A stretch of DNA of 64,000 nt, taken from assembly GCF_001641265.1 (NCBI RefSeq), contig NW_020167530.1, positions 1,104,638 through 1,168,637 of the forward strand. Reading direction: 5' to 3'. Origin of the DNA: Pseudogymnoascus destructans (taxonomy: Eukaryota; Ascomycota; Leotiomycetes; Thelebolales; Thelebolaceae). The notes under the pieces are model-generated. The model saw only the letters and a program-made list of their open reading frames with translations. It was not told where the DNA came from and did no database searches. A program made the translations under genes and the position numbers. Below, in pieces: positions 20,999 to 32,511 of this stretch (the first letter of the stretch is position 1; each line of letters opens with the position of its first letter).

Positions 20999-21573
20999 TG
21001 TCATACTGACATTCGTTGCACTCAGTTTGCTATCAAACTCAAGAGCAAACTTAGAAATCTCCTCTTAAAACCTACAAGTCACCATACATATCTTGGCTTA
21101 TCACACCAACAACAAGAGCAATACTACTCAACGATTGCTGCAAACTCTTCTACTACATCTGTTTATGCTACATACATCACAGCATATCATTTGGACACTC
21201 ATTGAACAAGTTATTAAAAATCTCTTCCTTAAGGGGGTGGGCCAATACTACCACATGGCATATCTACCAACTAGAGGCCTAGGAACATGAACGATAGCTC
21301 TAGAAGCTTCTACAACCCTCTATGATTCATTACACGTCATCGCTCCTTAGTTACCCACAAGATTGGTTAAGTTATGACATAATTTGTTATAGGGGTACTC
21401 TGACCTTGGACCTTTCACTTCCTATAGGCTAGGAACCCAAGAGATGGCTCTATGGGATTCTCTTAAGCTAGAACCCTTTGGCTCTTTTTCCTAAGACAGT
21501 GTGTTGTCTTATTAGTAAAATCATCCCTTCCTTGGGTGGCTAGATTCTCACATCTGGTGCACCCACCATTACA
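20999..21573 (+). repeat. LTR copy (family 1), internally deleted
   Basis: Starts TGTCATACTGACATTCG and ends CCACCATTACA like the LTRs at 5302-6199 and 6504-7412, but is about 330 bp shorter owing to internal deletion. Flanking 5-mers (CTTAC and CAGCG) do not match, so one flank was probably rearranged. Confidence 0.7.
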
Positions 21574-21576
21574 CAG

Positions 21577-21747
21577 CGTTTCATCAATGAGTGGTATGGG
21601 ATATCGATCCTTTTTCGTTATGGCATTTAGCTTCCTGTAGTCGACACAGAATTGAAGACCACCACCTGGCTTTCTCACAAACATAATGGGTGAAGAGTAT
21701 GGGGCTTTGCTTGCTTCAATGAACCCCTTTGGCAAGTACTCGAAGAC
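21577..21747 (-). pseudogene. reverse-transcriptase fragment of a Ty3/Gypsy element
   Basis: On the minus strand: EYLPKGFIEASKAPYSSP, then MFVRKPGGGL, FCVDYRKLNAITKKDRYPIP and LIDETL, the start of a Ty3/Gypsy RT domain. It is cut at one side by the LTR ending at 21573 and at the other by the LTR beginning at 21753. Its coding sequence follows directly on the RT start that ends at 24542 on the opposite strand, showing that the two pieces were once contiguous. Confidence 0.8.
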
Positions 21748-21752
21748 ATATT

Positions 21753-22010
21753 TGTTACGATATCAAGTGCGCCTTGCAGCTCGAGTGGGGGTTCAGGGGT
21801 GTGGGGAGCTTTCCGGGGTTGGAGCGAAGTTTTCAGTTGTGGAGTGAATTCTCAGAACTGGTCTTGCTAAAGAGAATTCACTCCACAACAACATAGCTGT
21901 ATATAGATCAAGCCACTGCTCGAGTGCTCCTCTTCTCTTTCCTTTCTTCTCTAGATTGAGTTTAATTCATAATACCCAACTGGCGCCCTATGCCTTGGTG
22001 AACTGTGACA
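21753..22010 (+). repeat. LTR (family 3), plus orientation
   Basis: 258 bp from TGTTACGATATCAAG to GTGAACTGTGACA. It is nearly the reverse complement of 24543-24799 and precedes the gag leader. The adjoining AATAT (minus-strand reading of 21748-21752) matches AATAT at 24538-24542. Confidence 0.85.
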
Positions 22011-22362
22011 TAAAACTCAATCTCTCTTATACCTCTTTTCCTGCTCTTTGAGCTTAACCCTCTTCTGAAATCGAAATCGAAATCCACTCTTTGAAAACCC
22101 CAGAACCAGAAACCTTATCCTGAAGTCGATTCCAGGACGATCTCGAGGCAACCCCTCAAAGTTGGCTTTCGACAGTCAGCTCGACACACACACACCACCT
22201 TCGCAAGTCAGACCTTTTACAATGCTCCCTCGACAAGGATATAACTGTGAGGGAAGTGCGCTCCTCTCGAGTGGCTCCTACGGCCAACAACTGCACAATA
22301 GGGCCTTTGGCAATATGTGTCTGACTTGACGATATAAACCGAAATTGAAATAGCAACTCGCT
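22011..22362 (+). other. untranslated leader of the rearranged Gypsy element
   Basis: 352 bp between the LTR and the gag ATG. The primer-binding site would lie directly after 22010 (TAAAACTCAATCTCTC); I could not match it to a tRNA. Confidence 0.5.
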
Positions 22363-24542
22363 ATGGCTTATACAGCTGAAGAAAAAGCTGCAATGGCAGC
22401 TCGAAATGATCCAGAACAAGACCAGGAATCCCTGGCAGAAGGAGCATCAATTCCAAGCTCTGCAAACCAAACCAATGAACTTCATGATCCTAATTTCAAA
22501 TCCGAAACCTTCCTTCACACTCTGGGCAAAACAGCTCAAGAGAGACATGAATCTATACTTGCAAATCGACATCAAAAGGCTGAATGGAATGTTGAAACCT
22601 TTGATGAATTCCAGAAACTATCTGTCACCAACCAGAAAATGGCATGGACTTTGCACAAGAACATTCTTCAGGACTATTTGGCCCTAGCAGAGGACTCGAA
22701 TTCGATACTGGCTTAAAAGGATGATGCCATTCTCCAGTTACAGGAACTGATCCAGAGCAACGAGCAACAAATCACAGAGCAACAAACAATTCAGAAATAT
22801 CTTGAAAAGCAAACCCAACAAGCTCTGAAGAATGAACCAGGACACCACTCTCACAGTCGACTGTCAGCTCGGATTCCAGACCCTCCAATCCTCACAGATG
22901 GGATAGAGCCAGCATTTGAAGACTGGGTTGTGAAAATTCGCCTCAAGCTCGAAGCCAACATTGATCATTTTCCAACACAGACTTTACAAATGAGCTACAT
23001 TCAGAGTCGACTGGGAGGACTGGCAGTTCGACATGTCAATCCAAGGCTTCGACCAAACTCTACAAACAAATTGCAGACAGCAGAAGAAATTCTCGAACTT
23101 TTGGAAAAAGTCTTCAGTGATCCCGATCGAAGGCACACAGCTCAAACTGAGTATCGGAAGCTGTATCAGAGAAACAACACCTTTGCAGTGTTCTGGGCCG
23201 AGTTCCAAAGGCTCACGACAGAGCTTGATTACTCTGAAGAAACTTTGCTGGATGACTTGCGCTTCAAAGTCAACCAACAGATGCAGAAAGCCTTAGTGGC
23301 TGAAGTTGGAGCTACTACACTTTACGAGTTTGCAAAGAAATGCATGCTCATCGACCAGAACATCCAGCGGATCAAGGAACAAGAAGACAAAAGGAAGCCA
23401 AAGTCATTTTCGAACAACATGGGCCAAACTCAAAATCAGGGCCAGGCACTTCGAACTTCAGTCCCCCCAACCTACAATGGATTCGAACATGCAAAACAAG
23501 ACACAGAAGCTGTATTGACCACTGCATCAAGATCCAGCAAAAGAAATGCTCATGAAACTTGGGAAATGCTTCATATGCCAACAAAATGGACATCGAGCTC
23601 GAGACTGTCCCCAGAAGCTCAAAGCTCAAGTGAATGAGGTATCTACAGCTGAGTCTATCATTGATTCGAAAAAAATAGCCTCTAGACAAGTCATCACTAG
23701 AGGTAGTGCAGCCAGAATTGCAGCTTCTTCCTCAAGATCAAGTTTTGATCCGGACACCCCTTTCTTAGTTATTTGTAGAATGGGAAAATACAAAACTATT
23801 GTCCATGCATTGATCGATACTGGTGCCACAGGTGGGAACTTCATTAATGCTGCTGATGCAGAAAGAATATGTGAAATCGAAGGGATAGCCCCAGTCGAAC
23901 TTGTGAAGCCAAAACAAGTTGAAGGATTCAATGGAGAGGCTGCCCCTGCTATCACACATGCTATATATCCTCGACTACAAGTGGGAGAGCATGTGAAAAG
24001 CCTATGTCCATTATTCATCACTTCGCTGGGAAAACATTCCATCATTCTCGGGAAAGCTTGGATGAAGCAACATGGAGTTGTTCTTGATATGATCAATGAT
24101 CAAGTCCTCTTCACTGGAGAGATCGAGCCCTTGAAACAGAGCCTACGAAAAGCAAAAGACAAAGGCCAAAGAAGAAAGCCAAAGAAATGCTTTCTCCGGA
24201 ACCTCTCCGAAAGCGGAAAAACCAAAACCTTGCACCATAGCAATGATTGGTGCAGCACCATTTCGAATGCTCATGAAGCAAAAAGGAGCTCAAGTCTTTG
24301 CTATATCAATGAAGGACATAATCCAGCACAAGAACAAGACCAAAACTGAAGAAATTGACCCTCAACTGATCCTTCCGAAGGAATTTCATGAATTTTTGGA
24401 TGTTTTTTCGAAAATGGCAGCAGACAAGCTACCTCCCCATCGACCTTCAGACCATCATATTGAACTCGAAGGTGATGCAAAGTTGGGATATGCACCACTC
24501 TAGAATATGTCAAAGGAAGAACTTGATTTGGTCGAAGAATAT
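22363..24542 (+). pseudogene. gag-protease-RT(start) of a rearranged Ty3/Gypsy element
   Basis: Gag starts at 22363. One TAA at 22714 interrupts it, after which the same frame continues to about 23540 with a capsid-like helical region (FWAEFQRLTTELDYSEETLL). A frame change leads into a zinc knuckle (CFICQQNGHRARDC), then the protease (ALIDTGATGGNFI) and, after another frame change, the linker to RT (DVFSKMAADKLPPHRPSDHH, then LGYAPL-stop, MSKEELDLVEEY). The gene is cut at 24542 by an opposed LTR. The next RT residues lie on the minus strand at 21577-21747. RT core, RNase H and integrase are absent. A dead element. Confidence 0.85.
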
Positions 24543-24799
24543 TGTCACGGTTCACCAAGGCATAGGGCGCCAGTTGGGTATTATGAATTAAACTCAATCT
24601 AGAGAAGAAAGGAAAGAGAAGAGGAGCACTCGAGCAGTGGCTCGATCTATATACAGCTATGTTGTTGTGGAGTGAATTCTCTTTAGCAAGACCAGTTCTG
24701 AGAATTCACTCCACAACTGAAAACTTCGCTCCAACCCCGGAAAGCTCCCCACACCCCTGAACCCTTACTGAGCTGCAAGGCGCACTTGATATCATAACA
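24543..24799 (-). repeat. LTR (family 3), minus orientation
   Basis: 257 bp, reading TGTTATGATATCAAG...GTGAACCGTGACA on the minus strand. AATAT (24538-24542) abuts it. Together with the plus-strand copy at 21753 it brackets the gag-RT segment in inverted orientation. Confidence 0.85.
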
Positions 24800-24849
24800 C
24801 TATTACTGTGAGCTGGGTGCCATGTGTCCTTACACTATAGGGCTTGGTG

Positions 24850-26182
24850 GGCTCTATGATAACACTAAATATACTCCTTAATTGTCTTTGTTTAACGCTC
24901 TAACTCTTGAATATTATGAGGTGTCTTAGGATTCCAAGGACTTAAGGCTATTAGGTGGTTTATAGGTGGGGTTGGCATCTGTAAAGTAATGTGGGGCTTT
25001 TCGAGTACACGATTAGGACTGTGTGGAATAAGGCTAGTAGCTGCAAATACACTTTAGATGTTATCTAGAATTAAAGTCTCTTGTTAGGTTTCATTATATG
25101 CTGTAAGAAAGTTAGGCTTGTTGATATGGTTTAGGCCAGCTTGTATATAGCCCTTAATCTGCTGTCTATAAGCTCATTTTACAGCTGTAAAACAACCAAC
25201 ATCTAGAGGCTGTAAGTGATGCGAGGAATGCGGTAGCATATAGAGTGTAATAATCGAATGTTCTACATAGAATAAGTGGAATTCTAGTGTATTATGGCTT
25301 CTATGGCCATCTAATATTAAGAGCCTGTATTTTCTAGTTATATGGTCTTTTGTATACTTCTTAAATACGTCTATAAGCCACGTAAGTCTAAGGATATCAT
25401 TTGTCTAGCCCTTCTCACTAACTCTAATTGTCTAGTTATGTAGCAAGTCTGTAGAATACTAGGTTGATAAATGCTCTTTTCCTCTAAATATAACCATTAT
25501 AGGAATATTCGATGTGTATAATGCGATACACTTAATGACTATAACCTACTCCCGATTTCCTAGCTGTATAGTAACAGGTCGTCTAGCTCCTTTAGACCTT
25601 GTTATTATCTTTATAGTTGTAATACTCCCATTTAGAAACCTGTCTTACTAAAGTTATAAATGTCCACATCTATAATACCATACTTTGCTTAAGTATTATG
25701 TACAAGTCAAAACCAATTGTGAATAATTATAGGATCTTCACATAGAGCTTGTTAGTAATTGTATTTACAGTTGAATCACAATTTCAGGGTGGTTTTGTGG
25801 CGTTGTACAAAGTTACAGACCTAATTACAGCTAAGTGTAAGATCTGTAGAATCTATAACTTGATTAGTAATGCATTTTTAGAGGAGTAAATTAGCCATTT
25901 GTCGCATAGTATTAACTTGAGGTAATAGGCCACGTTTATCCATAGATACTATCCATTAGACTAGGATAGACTCTTCGTTCTAAGTAAGTTTGAGGTTTGT
26001 AGACCGTAAGTCGTGTTGCGCAATGCGTCTATGAAGACGATTATGAGTAGTTGCATAATGAATATCATATGCATCTATAGCAGCTTTTAGGCTTTGAAAT
26101 TGCCCTTTCTAGTAAGCTTGAATAGCTAGGGTAATTCGACCTTTGTTTTGAGCTAATTAAAAGCTCTTTCGTAGAGGCATTA
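24850..26182 (-). pseudogene. decayed pogo-type transposase, TAG-riddled
   Basis: Reading from ATG at 26182: MPLRKSF, an HTH (AIDAYDIHYATTHNRLHRR), LTxNEESILVxWIVSMDKRG (each x a TAG), then much weaker sequence, and a recognisable C-terminal half of the catalytic core: RLLILDGHRSHNTLEFH (second Asp), HSSHHLQPLDVGCFTAVK (third Asp), then QMPTPPI and WNPKTPHN typical of the family tail. Stops are mainly TAG at Gln or Trp positions, consistent with C-to-T decay. This is a different family from 18859-20718. Its 5' flank resembles 20897-20998. Confidence 0.75.
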
Positions 26183-26300
26183 TCACTAGAGTCGTAGGCT
26201 ACATGTAGGTTATAGATGGTTTCTAGGTGGAATTATCAATTTGCTTATATTATCAGCTCACTTGTGCTTATATTATCAGCTCACTTGTGCATTATGTTAA
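26183..26300 (-). repeat. terminal region of the decayed pogo element
   Basis: Contains a direct repeat of GCACAAGTGAGCTGATAATA (about 26253-26300) and matches 20897-20998 in reverse. Confidence 0.5.
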
Positions 26301-27202
26301 CATAGATGAATCTAGGTTTTTAATTAGGATAATGGAATCTACTCAAATTATACTTAATTCTACATAACATGACTTAGTCACGAGGCTAGGCTGTAGTAGC
26401 ATGACTCATCTAGTGGATAGTTTAGATAGTTAGATAATTCTAACTATCCTAACTATCTAACTATCTATAGGCACGATGCTACTATGTAAGTAGATAGTAT
26501 TTCCTTAGATAGGAGCTTTGTGCTCAACTCAATATAGTATTCTTTACATACTGTAGTGTGTTACTTAGAAGGCCGTCTGATCGCCTGCCTCCTCTGTTAA
26601 GTTAAACCTTAACTAAGAGACCTCTATGCATCCTATTAGATAGTAAGTAGTGTTACAATTCTCTAATTGTGGATTCTACCTATAGTCATTAACTAATCTC
26701 TATAAATACAAAAGGTTGGATAAGCAACCTCTATAGGTTAGAGTGGTTAAAATGCATCTTTAAGCTAACATTACATGTAAAAGCAGATGGTTAACACTAG
26801 CTTATTATATGTAACAGCTACGATTTACACATTAGTAGAAGTTTCATTACACATTACTTATAGAACTACATTGTATTACTAATGCTTCCCCCTTATACAT
26901 TACATTTGCTACAACTGTTAGATGTTGTGATATTTAGCCTACTAAAAAAGCGTCTAATAGCAGTGCTCTCCCTACTTAACTAAGCATAACTTACATGCAT
27001 ACAAAAGTATAAATGGATAGAGGCATACATATAGGCACGGCTTAATGTATGTAACTATTGGAATATTAAGTTAGCATACTATAGTGCTAGCTTGTTCCCG
27101 TTTAATCCCTACATCTGTTACTCTATAATGAGCTATTAGTTGAGGTTAACTAACTAGAAACACCAAATTTGTATGATATTTTTAATTAAGTCTTTGTTAA
27201 TA
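26301..27202. other. AT-rich degenerate DNA
   Basis: No gene. It holds a short inverted repeat (TAGATAGTTAG at 26423-26433 against CTAACTATCTA at 26449-26459) and many scattered stops in all frames. Probably decayed transposon. Confidence 0.4.
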
Positions 27203-27643
27203 GTTTACCCCTAGATGGTACGACCTTACGCACTACAAATGCGCTCCTTACAACTACAATTAATGGTGGAGGGTGCTGTTAACACTAGTGTAGACATATC
27301 TAAAAACTCAGTTTCGTTAGAGCAACTCTAAGCACGTAGTATTATCCACCAACTTAATGCTAACAACTTATGATTAGTAGTGAAGCGACGTGCTATACGT
27401 ACGAAAGGGAAAAAGGTCATTCTAAAGGGTTACTTTTATGTTTCTACACAAGAATTATGTAATGCAGTAGTAAAAAACAACACAAAACCTAGGCAAGAAA
27501 AAGCAAGAAAAAGCAAGAAAAAGCACAAAACAAAGGATAAGCGCACATCCTTGGATGATGAAATTGACGAGTATATTGAAGAAGAAGCGGGGGAACGATC
27601 CGAGAGCGACAGCGGGTCATGTATTGTTGTTGATCGTAGTTAA
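27203..27643 (+). pseudogene. C-terminal tail of a pogo-type transposase (relic)
   Basis: Reads PYALQMRSLQLQLM, VEGAVNTSVDISKNSVS, SIIHQLNANN, then KRRAIRTKGKKVILKGYFYV and STQELCNAV, with TAG, TAA and TGA stops in between. The RRAIRT-GK-VILKG motif is usual near the end of fungal pogo transposases. It ends in a Lys-rich then acidic tail at 27643. The catalytic core is not recognisable upstream. Confidence 0.6.
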
Positions 27644-28170
27644 ATTTACAGTTAAATTTACAGTTATGTTGCATGGTCTTCAAAAATCTCCCGCGTTACG
27701 GGAGCGGCTAGCTAGCCAGCTATCTGCAGATTTCTATTCCGGGTAGATAATCTGCGATGCAGGAAGGCAGGCCCTCAGAGGAGCTGATTGGTGCGCGTTG
27801 TGTGCGAAGATGACGTGCATGAAATCGCGATGCGATGTGCCAATCTGCGATGTGCGATGGGATGGAGGGGAGGGGGTGCGGGAGGGCATGGGGGGATGCA
27901 TGGGGGGATGGGGGATGCGACGGTACAGTATGGGATGGGATGGGATCGGTGGACGATGGGTTTGACATCAAGTAGAGGGGGGATAGATCATCTTTCCGGC
28001 GTTCCTGTTTGGTGGTTGACCGGTGTGTAGCGGGCGATGCGTGGCATGGGGTTGTTGTTGACCATGCGATTTATCAATTTATTATCGACTGAGCTGTTAG
28101 CTGACTATTGACAGGTACCTCACCGACCGAGCGAAGCCAAGCCCTAAACGAAGCTGTTGATGAAGCTACG

Positions 28171-28297
28171 GATCAGCCATTTGATAGCCATTTGATCAGC
28201 CATTTGATCAGCCATTTGATCAGCCATTTGATCAGCCATTTGATCAGCCATTTGATCAGCCATTTGATCAGCCATTTGATCAGCCATTTGATCAGCC
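28171..28297 (+). repeat. 12-bp tandem repeat, about 10 copies
   Basis: Unit CAGCCATTTGAT repeated without spacers; the second copy is one base short. It encodes SHLI repeats in one frame, which I consider an artefact. Confidence 0.9.
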
Positions 28298-29121
28298 AGC
28301 GCTGGAGGGGATGTAGCCATTGGCCGCGGAGTCGTCGACTACTCGACTACGGCGTACTACTGTATGTGCTATGTCATCTAGTGGGAAACAGTGAACCATG
28401 ACCGGCTGGAACTGTGTGTCTTTTCTGTTTTTTCTACTCGGTTTATGACAGGCTTATGGGCAGGTTTAGGAGCTTGCTTCGGTTCGGGGTATGGGCGGGG
28501 GCCCAGTCTCCCAGAATTTCAAGAATTTCAAGGTACAACCAGTTGAGACAGGCTGGCTGTACCTGTACTCCCTGTACTCCTGGTCTGTACCTCTCCTACA
28601 GGCATCGTGCCTTCATGCATGGATCCGGCGCAGAGCAGGTACAGGACAGTTGGTTACCAATAACCTCGTAAAAGACCCGCATACGGGCGTCGGGCAGCAT
28701 ACATAAATAGCGATATATGCAAGACAGCGCGAGCGTTGGCAAGCACTTAGCAGGTATGTATGTGCGCGCGAGTAAGATATCCTACTCACCTCTCTCAGGC
28801 ACCCGAGGCCGGAAGGTGAAACATGACGACGAATGGAGCTTGCGGGCGCGGGCAAAGGAGATTGGTTTCATTCAGGAATTCACAGTACGTCAAAGCTCCT
28901 GTTTAGGTTTGGGGGGGGATGCAAGTAGATGTGCGGTATCTTGGGCGGCTGAAACCAAACAGACACGGCCTGAGAACACACCACGAACATGGCAATTGTG
29001 TACTTGTCCATATATTATCGTATGGAAGAGTACCTCGACAACCTGCGCAAGGTATGCCCACGAACCATGGCGTCTAGCTCTCTTCCTTCCCTTCTCTCCA
29101 GCTATCCCATCTAAAGCCACC

Positions 29122-29187
29122 AAACCCATCATCACTAACATCACTAACATCACTAACATCACTAACATCACTAACATCACTAACATC
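29122..29187 (+). repeat. 9-bp tandem repeat
   Basis: About seven copies of ATCACTAAC. Confidence 0.9.
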
Positions 29188-29309
29188 ACTAACCCCATCT
29201 AACCCGTCTAAACCAATGAAAAGTGCCCACCTCAATTGCCGTCAATTCACAGCCAATTCTTTCCCTTTCCCTTCTCCCTTCCTCTAAAATAGCTATCTTT
29301 ACCACCATC

Positions 29310-29700
29310 TTACCACACAACTTAGCACCATCTTAGCACCATCTTAGCACCATCTTACCACCATCTTACCACCCATTACCACACCTAACCACTACCTTAC
29401 ACTACCTTACCACACCTTACCACACCTAACCACACCTAACCACACCTAACCACACCTAACCACTACCTTCCCACTACCTTACCACACCTTGCCACACCTA
29501 ACCACACCTGACCACACTAAAAGTACCTTACTTACCTTACTTGCACCACCCCCTAGCCAGCCCACTACATACTTGTCTACCACCCACCACCCACCCACTA
29601 CCCTCCCACCACCACACCACAACCACACCACAACCACACCACAACCACACCACAACCACACCACAACCACACCACAACCACACCACAACCACACAACACA
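29310..29700 (+). repeat. CCA-rich low-complexity tract with 10-11 bp units
   Basis: Mixed arrays of ACCATCTTAGC, CACACCTAAC and CACAACCACAC units (the last about nine times, 29610-29700). Strand asymmetry is extreme, with almost no G on the plus strand. Confidence 0.85.
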
Positions 29701-30893
29701 CACCCAGAAACTTTTACTTCCACCTTCTATCCTCTTCTTACCTCCCACCTCCTCCACCACCCACCTTACTACCTCTCTTCTCTTCCTTCTCTTCCTTCTT
29801 TTCCTCCTCTTCCTTCTCTTCTTTCCACTCCCCATCGCCTCCCACCCGCCCGTTTTCCTCACTCTTCCCTATTTTGACATCTTTGTGTGTCGCGCGTGCG
29901 CTCTATTATTATATTTGTTTCTCTCCTTCCGATAAACAAATTCTCCAAGCCGCCAGCCAGCCAGCCAAAAAAAAAAAAAGGTTCCCACTCGGCTCCTTCG
30001 TGTGCTTTTCGTGTGTCTGGGTTGCGCGTCGCGCTTGTTCGGACTGATTTTACCAAAACTGCTTTCCCCCAAAACCAACAATCCGAAAGAAAAACGAACT
30101 TTCCATTCGGCTTTGTCCCAGCTACCTACTAGCATCTGCGCCTTTCTTCAAATCTTTACGATCACGATTCAGGTCCTTCTAAACGTATAAATCTTGCCGG
30201 TTTTTAATATTCTCGACCACAACTTTCCCCACTGAGCTCTCGAAACCTTGCACATATTTTATCCCGCCGAAACTCGCTCTCCTCCTGGATAACCTTCCGA
30301 CTACGACAACGAATTACCGGCTTTAAAGGGCTTCTTTGAGGTAAGTGCGCATATACATCTCGATCATGCCCCCCCCAATATATACAGGAGTGCTCAGTAG
30401 TTGCTGTTTGCGCGTCCCACCCTGTGCTCTCCCCCCATAAAGTTATGACCTGCCCGGCTGCATTGTCCTTGAGTGAGGTCATCGTACGGTGCGATTGAAG
30501 TCCCAATTGTCCTCGATAAATGCTGCCCATGCTGTCCATGACATGTTGTCTCCAAGTAGGAGAGATCTATGTGATAATTCTGGCTCCATTCCGCCAGTGC
30601 GCAATGCGCCGAGAAGAGTGCGATCGAAGTGAGGTCGTGGGGCTGCTGTAGAGTGACTCCCAGCCCCATCCCCCCAAGAATGGTTGCCGTCGGTGCCTCG
30701 CCGTCGTCGTCGATGCCTTGCCGTGAACCCCACAACGCGTCACACAGGCTTACCTTTTTGCCCAGAATATTTCCTTCGACGCTTCCTCCCTTCCTCCACA
30801 CAACCACCCTTCACCTTCACAACACCTTTTCCAATCTTGCACAAACACTTTATTGCCATTGACAAACCTAACAACCCATCAAGCTTGCACGCC

Positions 30894-32511
30894 ATGTCTT
30901 TCCCAAGCTTCGATCCCTCGCAGGGACAACCTGCTCAGTTCACCGAGAACGGAAACACTGGCCTCACCCAGGGTCAGCCACCGATCCAAAACATGCAGCA
31001 GAACATGCCCGGCATGCAACAAACTCCCCAGGGCTCCGATGCCCAGGCCCCTTTCCAGGGACAAGGTGCTATGGAGCAAGGCCAAGGTGGATCGACTGGC
31101 GCTGCTGACTCCAAGACCACTCTCTGGTAAGTTGAACCTCCTCCCCCTCCTGGTGTAGATCTTGGGCCATACACGACCTTGATACCCAGGGGTAGCAAGG
31201 TTGGGTTCGTTCAGCGTGAAGGTACAGATTCAAGAATAATAGCTTGATAGCTCTTTATTCCCCTGAATCTGCTTCACCCCACGCCTAGCGTAGACCTTTG
31301 TCCTTCATGCATACTAACCTCCAATAGGATGGGAGAGCTGGAGCCATGGATCGATGAGAACTTCGTCCGCAGCGTTTGGTTCGGAATGGGCGAGCAGGTC
31401 AACGTCAAAATGATCCGTGACAAATTCTCTGGGTAAGCTCCAATCCTGCCAACTGACCTTGTTTCCGATCTAACAGCATTTTAGCAACGCCGGCTACTGC
31501 TTCATTGACTTCACCACGCCTGAGGCTGCTGCCAAGGCTCTTTCCTTGAACGGATCCATGATTCCCAACACTTCGCGCCCATTCAAGCTCAACTGGGCTT
31601 CCGGTGGCGGGCTCGCTGATAGACGGTCAGAATCTCGGTCCTTATTCCCCGTGTTTAACACCTTGCTTGAGACTTTTGCTGACTATCATTGTAGTGATGA
31701 CCGAGGACCCGAGTTCTCTATCTTTGTTGGTGACCTTGGCCCAGAGGTCAACGAATATGTCCTGGTCTCGCTTTTCCAGTCCAGATTCCCATCTTGCAAG
31801 TCTGCCAAGATCATGACTGATCCGATCTCCGGCATGTCGCGTGGCTACGGCTTCGTTCGCTTCTCCGATGAGGGAGACCAGCAGCGCGCTCTCACTGAGA
31901 TGCAAGGCGTCTACTGCGGCAACCGCCCCATGCGTATCTCCACCGCAACCCCCAAGAACAAGTCCGGCGGTGGTGGACCACCTGGTGCCATGGGCGGTAT
32001 GCCTGGCGCCCCAATGGGAGGCAACATGGCCCCTGGCATGTACTCCATGGGAGCTCCCCCGATCGGCTACTACGGTGCCCCCCAGCCAATGAACCAGTTC
32101 ACTGACCCCAACAACACCACCGTCTTCGTCGGTGGCCTCTCTGGCTACGTCACCGAGGACGAGCTCCGCTCTTTCTTCCAGGGCTTCGGGGAGATCACCT
32201 ACGTCAAGATCCCACCCGGAAAGGGCTGCGGCTTCGTCCAGTTCGTCCAGCGCCACGCCGCTGAGATGGCCATCAACCAGATGCAGGGTTACCCCATCGG
32301 GAACTCCCGCGTTCGCCTGTCTTGGGGACGCTCCCAGAACAACTCTGGTCCCGCTGGAACCCCCTACAGACCGGCTCCACCGCCACCACAGTACCAGGGC
32401 ATGGGCATGCCACCATCCCACCCCTATGGAAACTTTGCTCCTCTTAAGGTAAGATTGAAAACCCCTGTGAAATATGTCAGAAAGTTGTCTTGCTAACCAC
32501 CGATCCAGTAA
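30894..32511 (+). CDS. Csx1/Nam8-like RNA-binding protein with three RRMs
   Basis: Exons 30894-31126, 31328-31432, 31485-31625, 31695-32448 and a last exon beginning at 32509 whose first codon is the stop TAA; 411 residues. N-terminal Gln/Gly-rich segment, then RRM1 (WMGELEPWIDENFVRSVW, YCFIDFTTPEAAAKAL), RRM2 (FSIFVGDLGPEVNEYVL, RGYGFVRFSDEGDQQRAL), a Gly/Met/Pro-rich linker, and RRM3 (TVFVGGLSGYVTEDELRSFF, KGCGFVQFVQRHAAEMAI), ending in a Pro/Gln-rich tail. This layout is that of Nam8/Csx1/TIA-1-type proteins, which bind U-rich RNA in splicing or mRNA stability. Intron 3 (31626-31694, 69 bp) is a multiple of three and has no in-frame stop, so retention would add 23 residues. Confidence 0.88.

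Larger units (their letters stand above)
27644..30893. other. long intergenic region with simple repeats
   Basis: No supported gene. It holds minisatellites (separate entries), GGGATGG-rich sequence (27850-27950), a short coding-like stretch around 28790-28890 of unknown meaning, and from about 29880 the promoter and 5' leader of the gene at 30894. A GTAAGT donor near 30340 and a CTAAC...AG acceptor just before the ATG (about 30880) suggest a 5' UTR intron of about 540 bp. Confidence 0.5.

Noticed and set aside
28171..28297. Regular 12-bp repeat resembling a CRISPR-like array
   Set aside because: Units are directly adjacent with no spacers and the genome is eukaryotic; it is a minisatellite.
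29479..30135. Overlapping frames with His/Thr or Ser/Phe repeats
   Set aside because: Arise from the CCACAA tandem array and the CT-rich leader.
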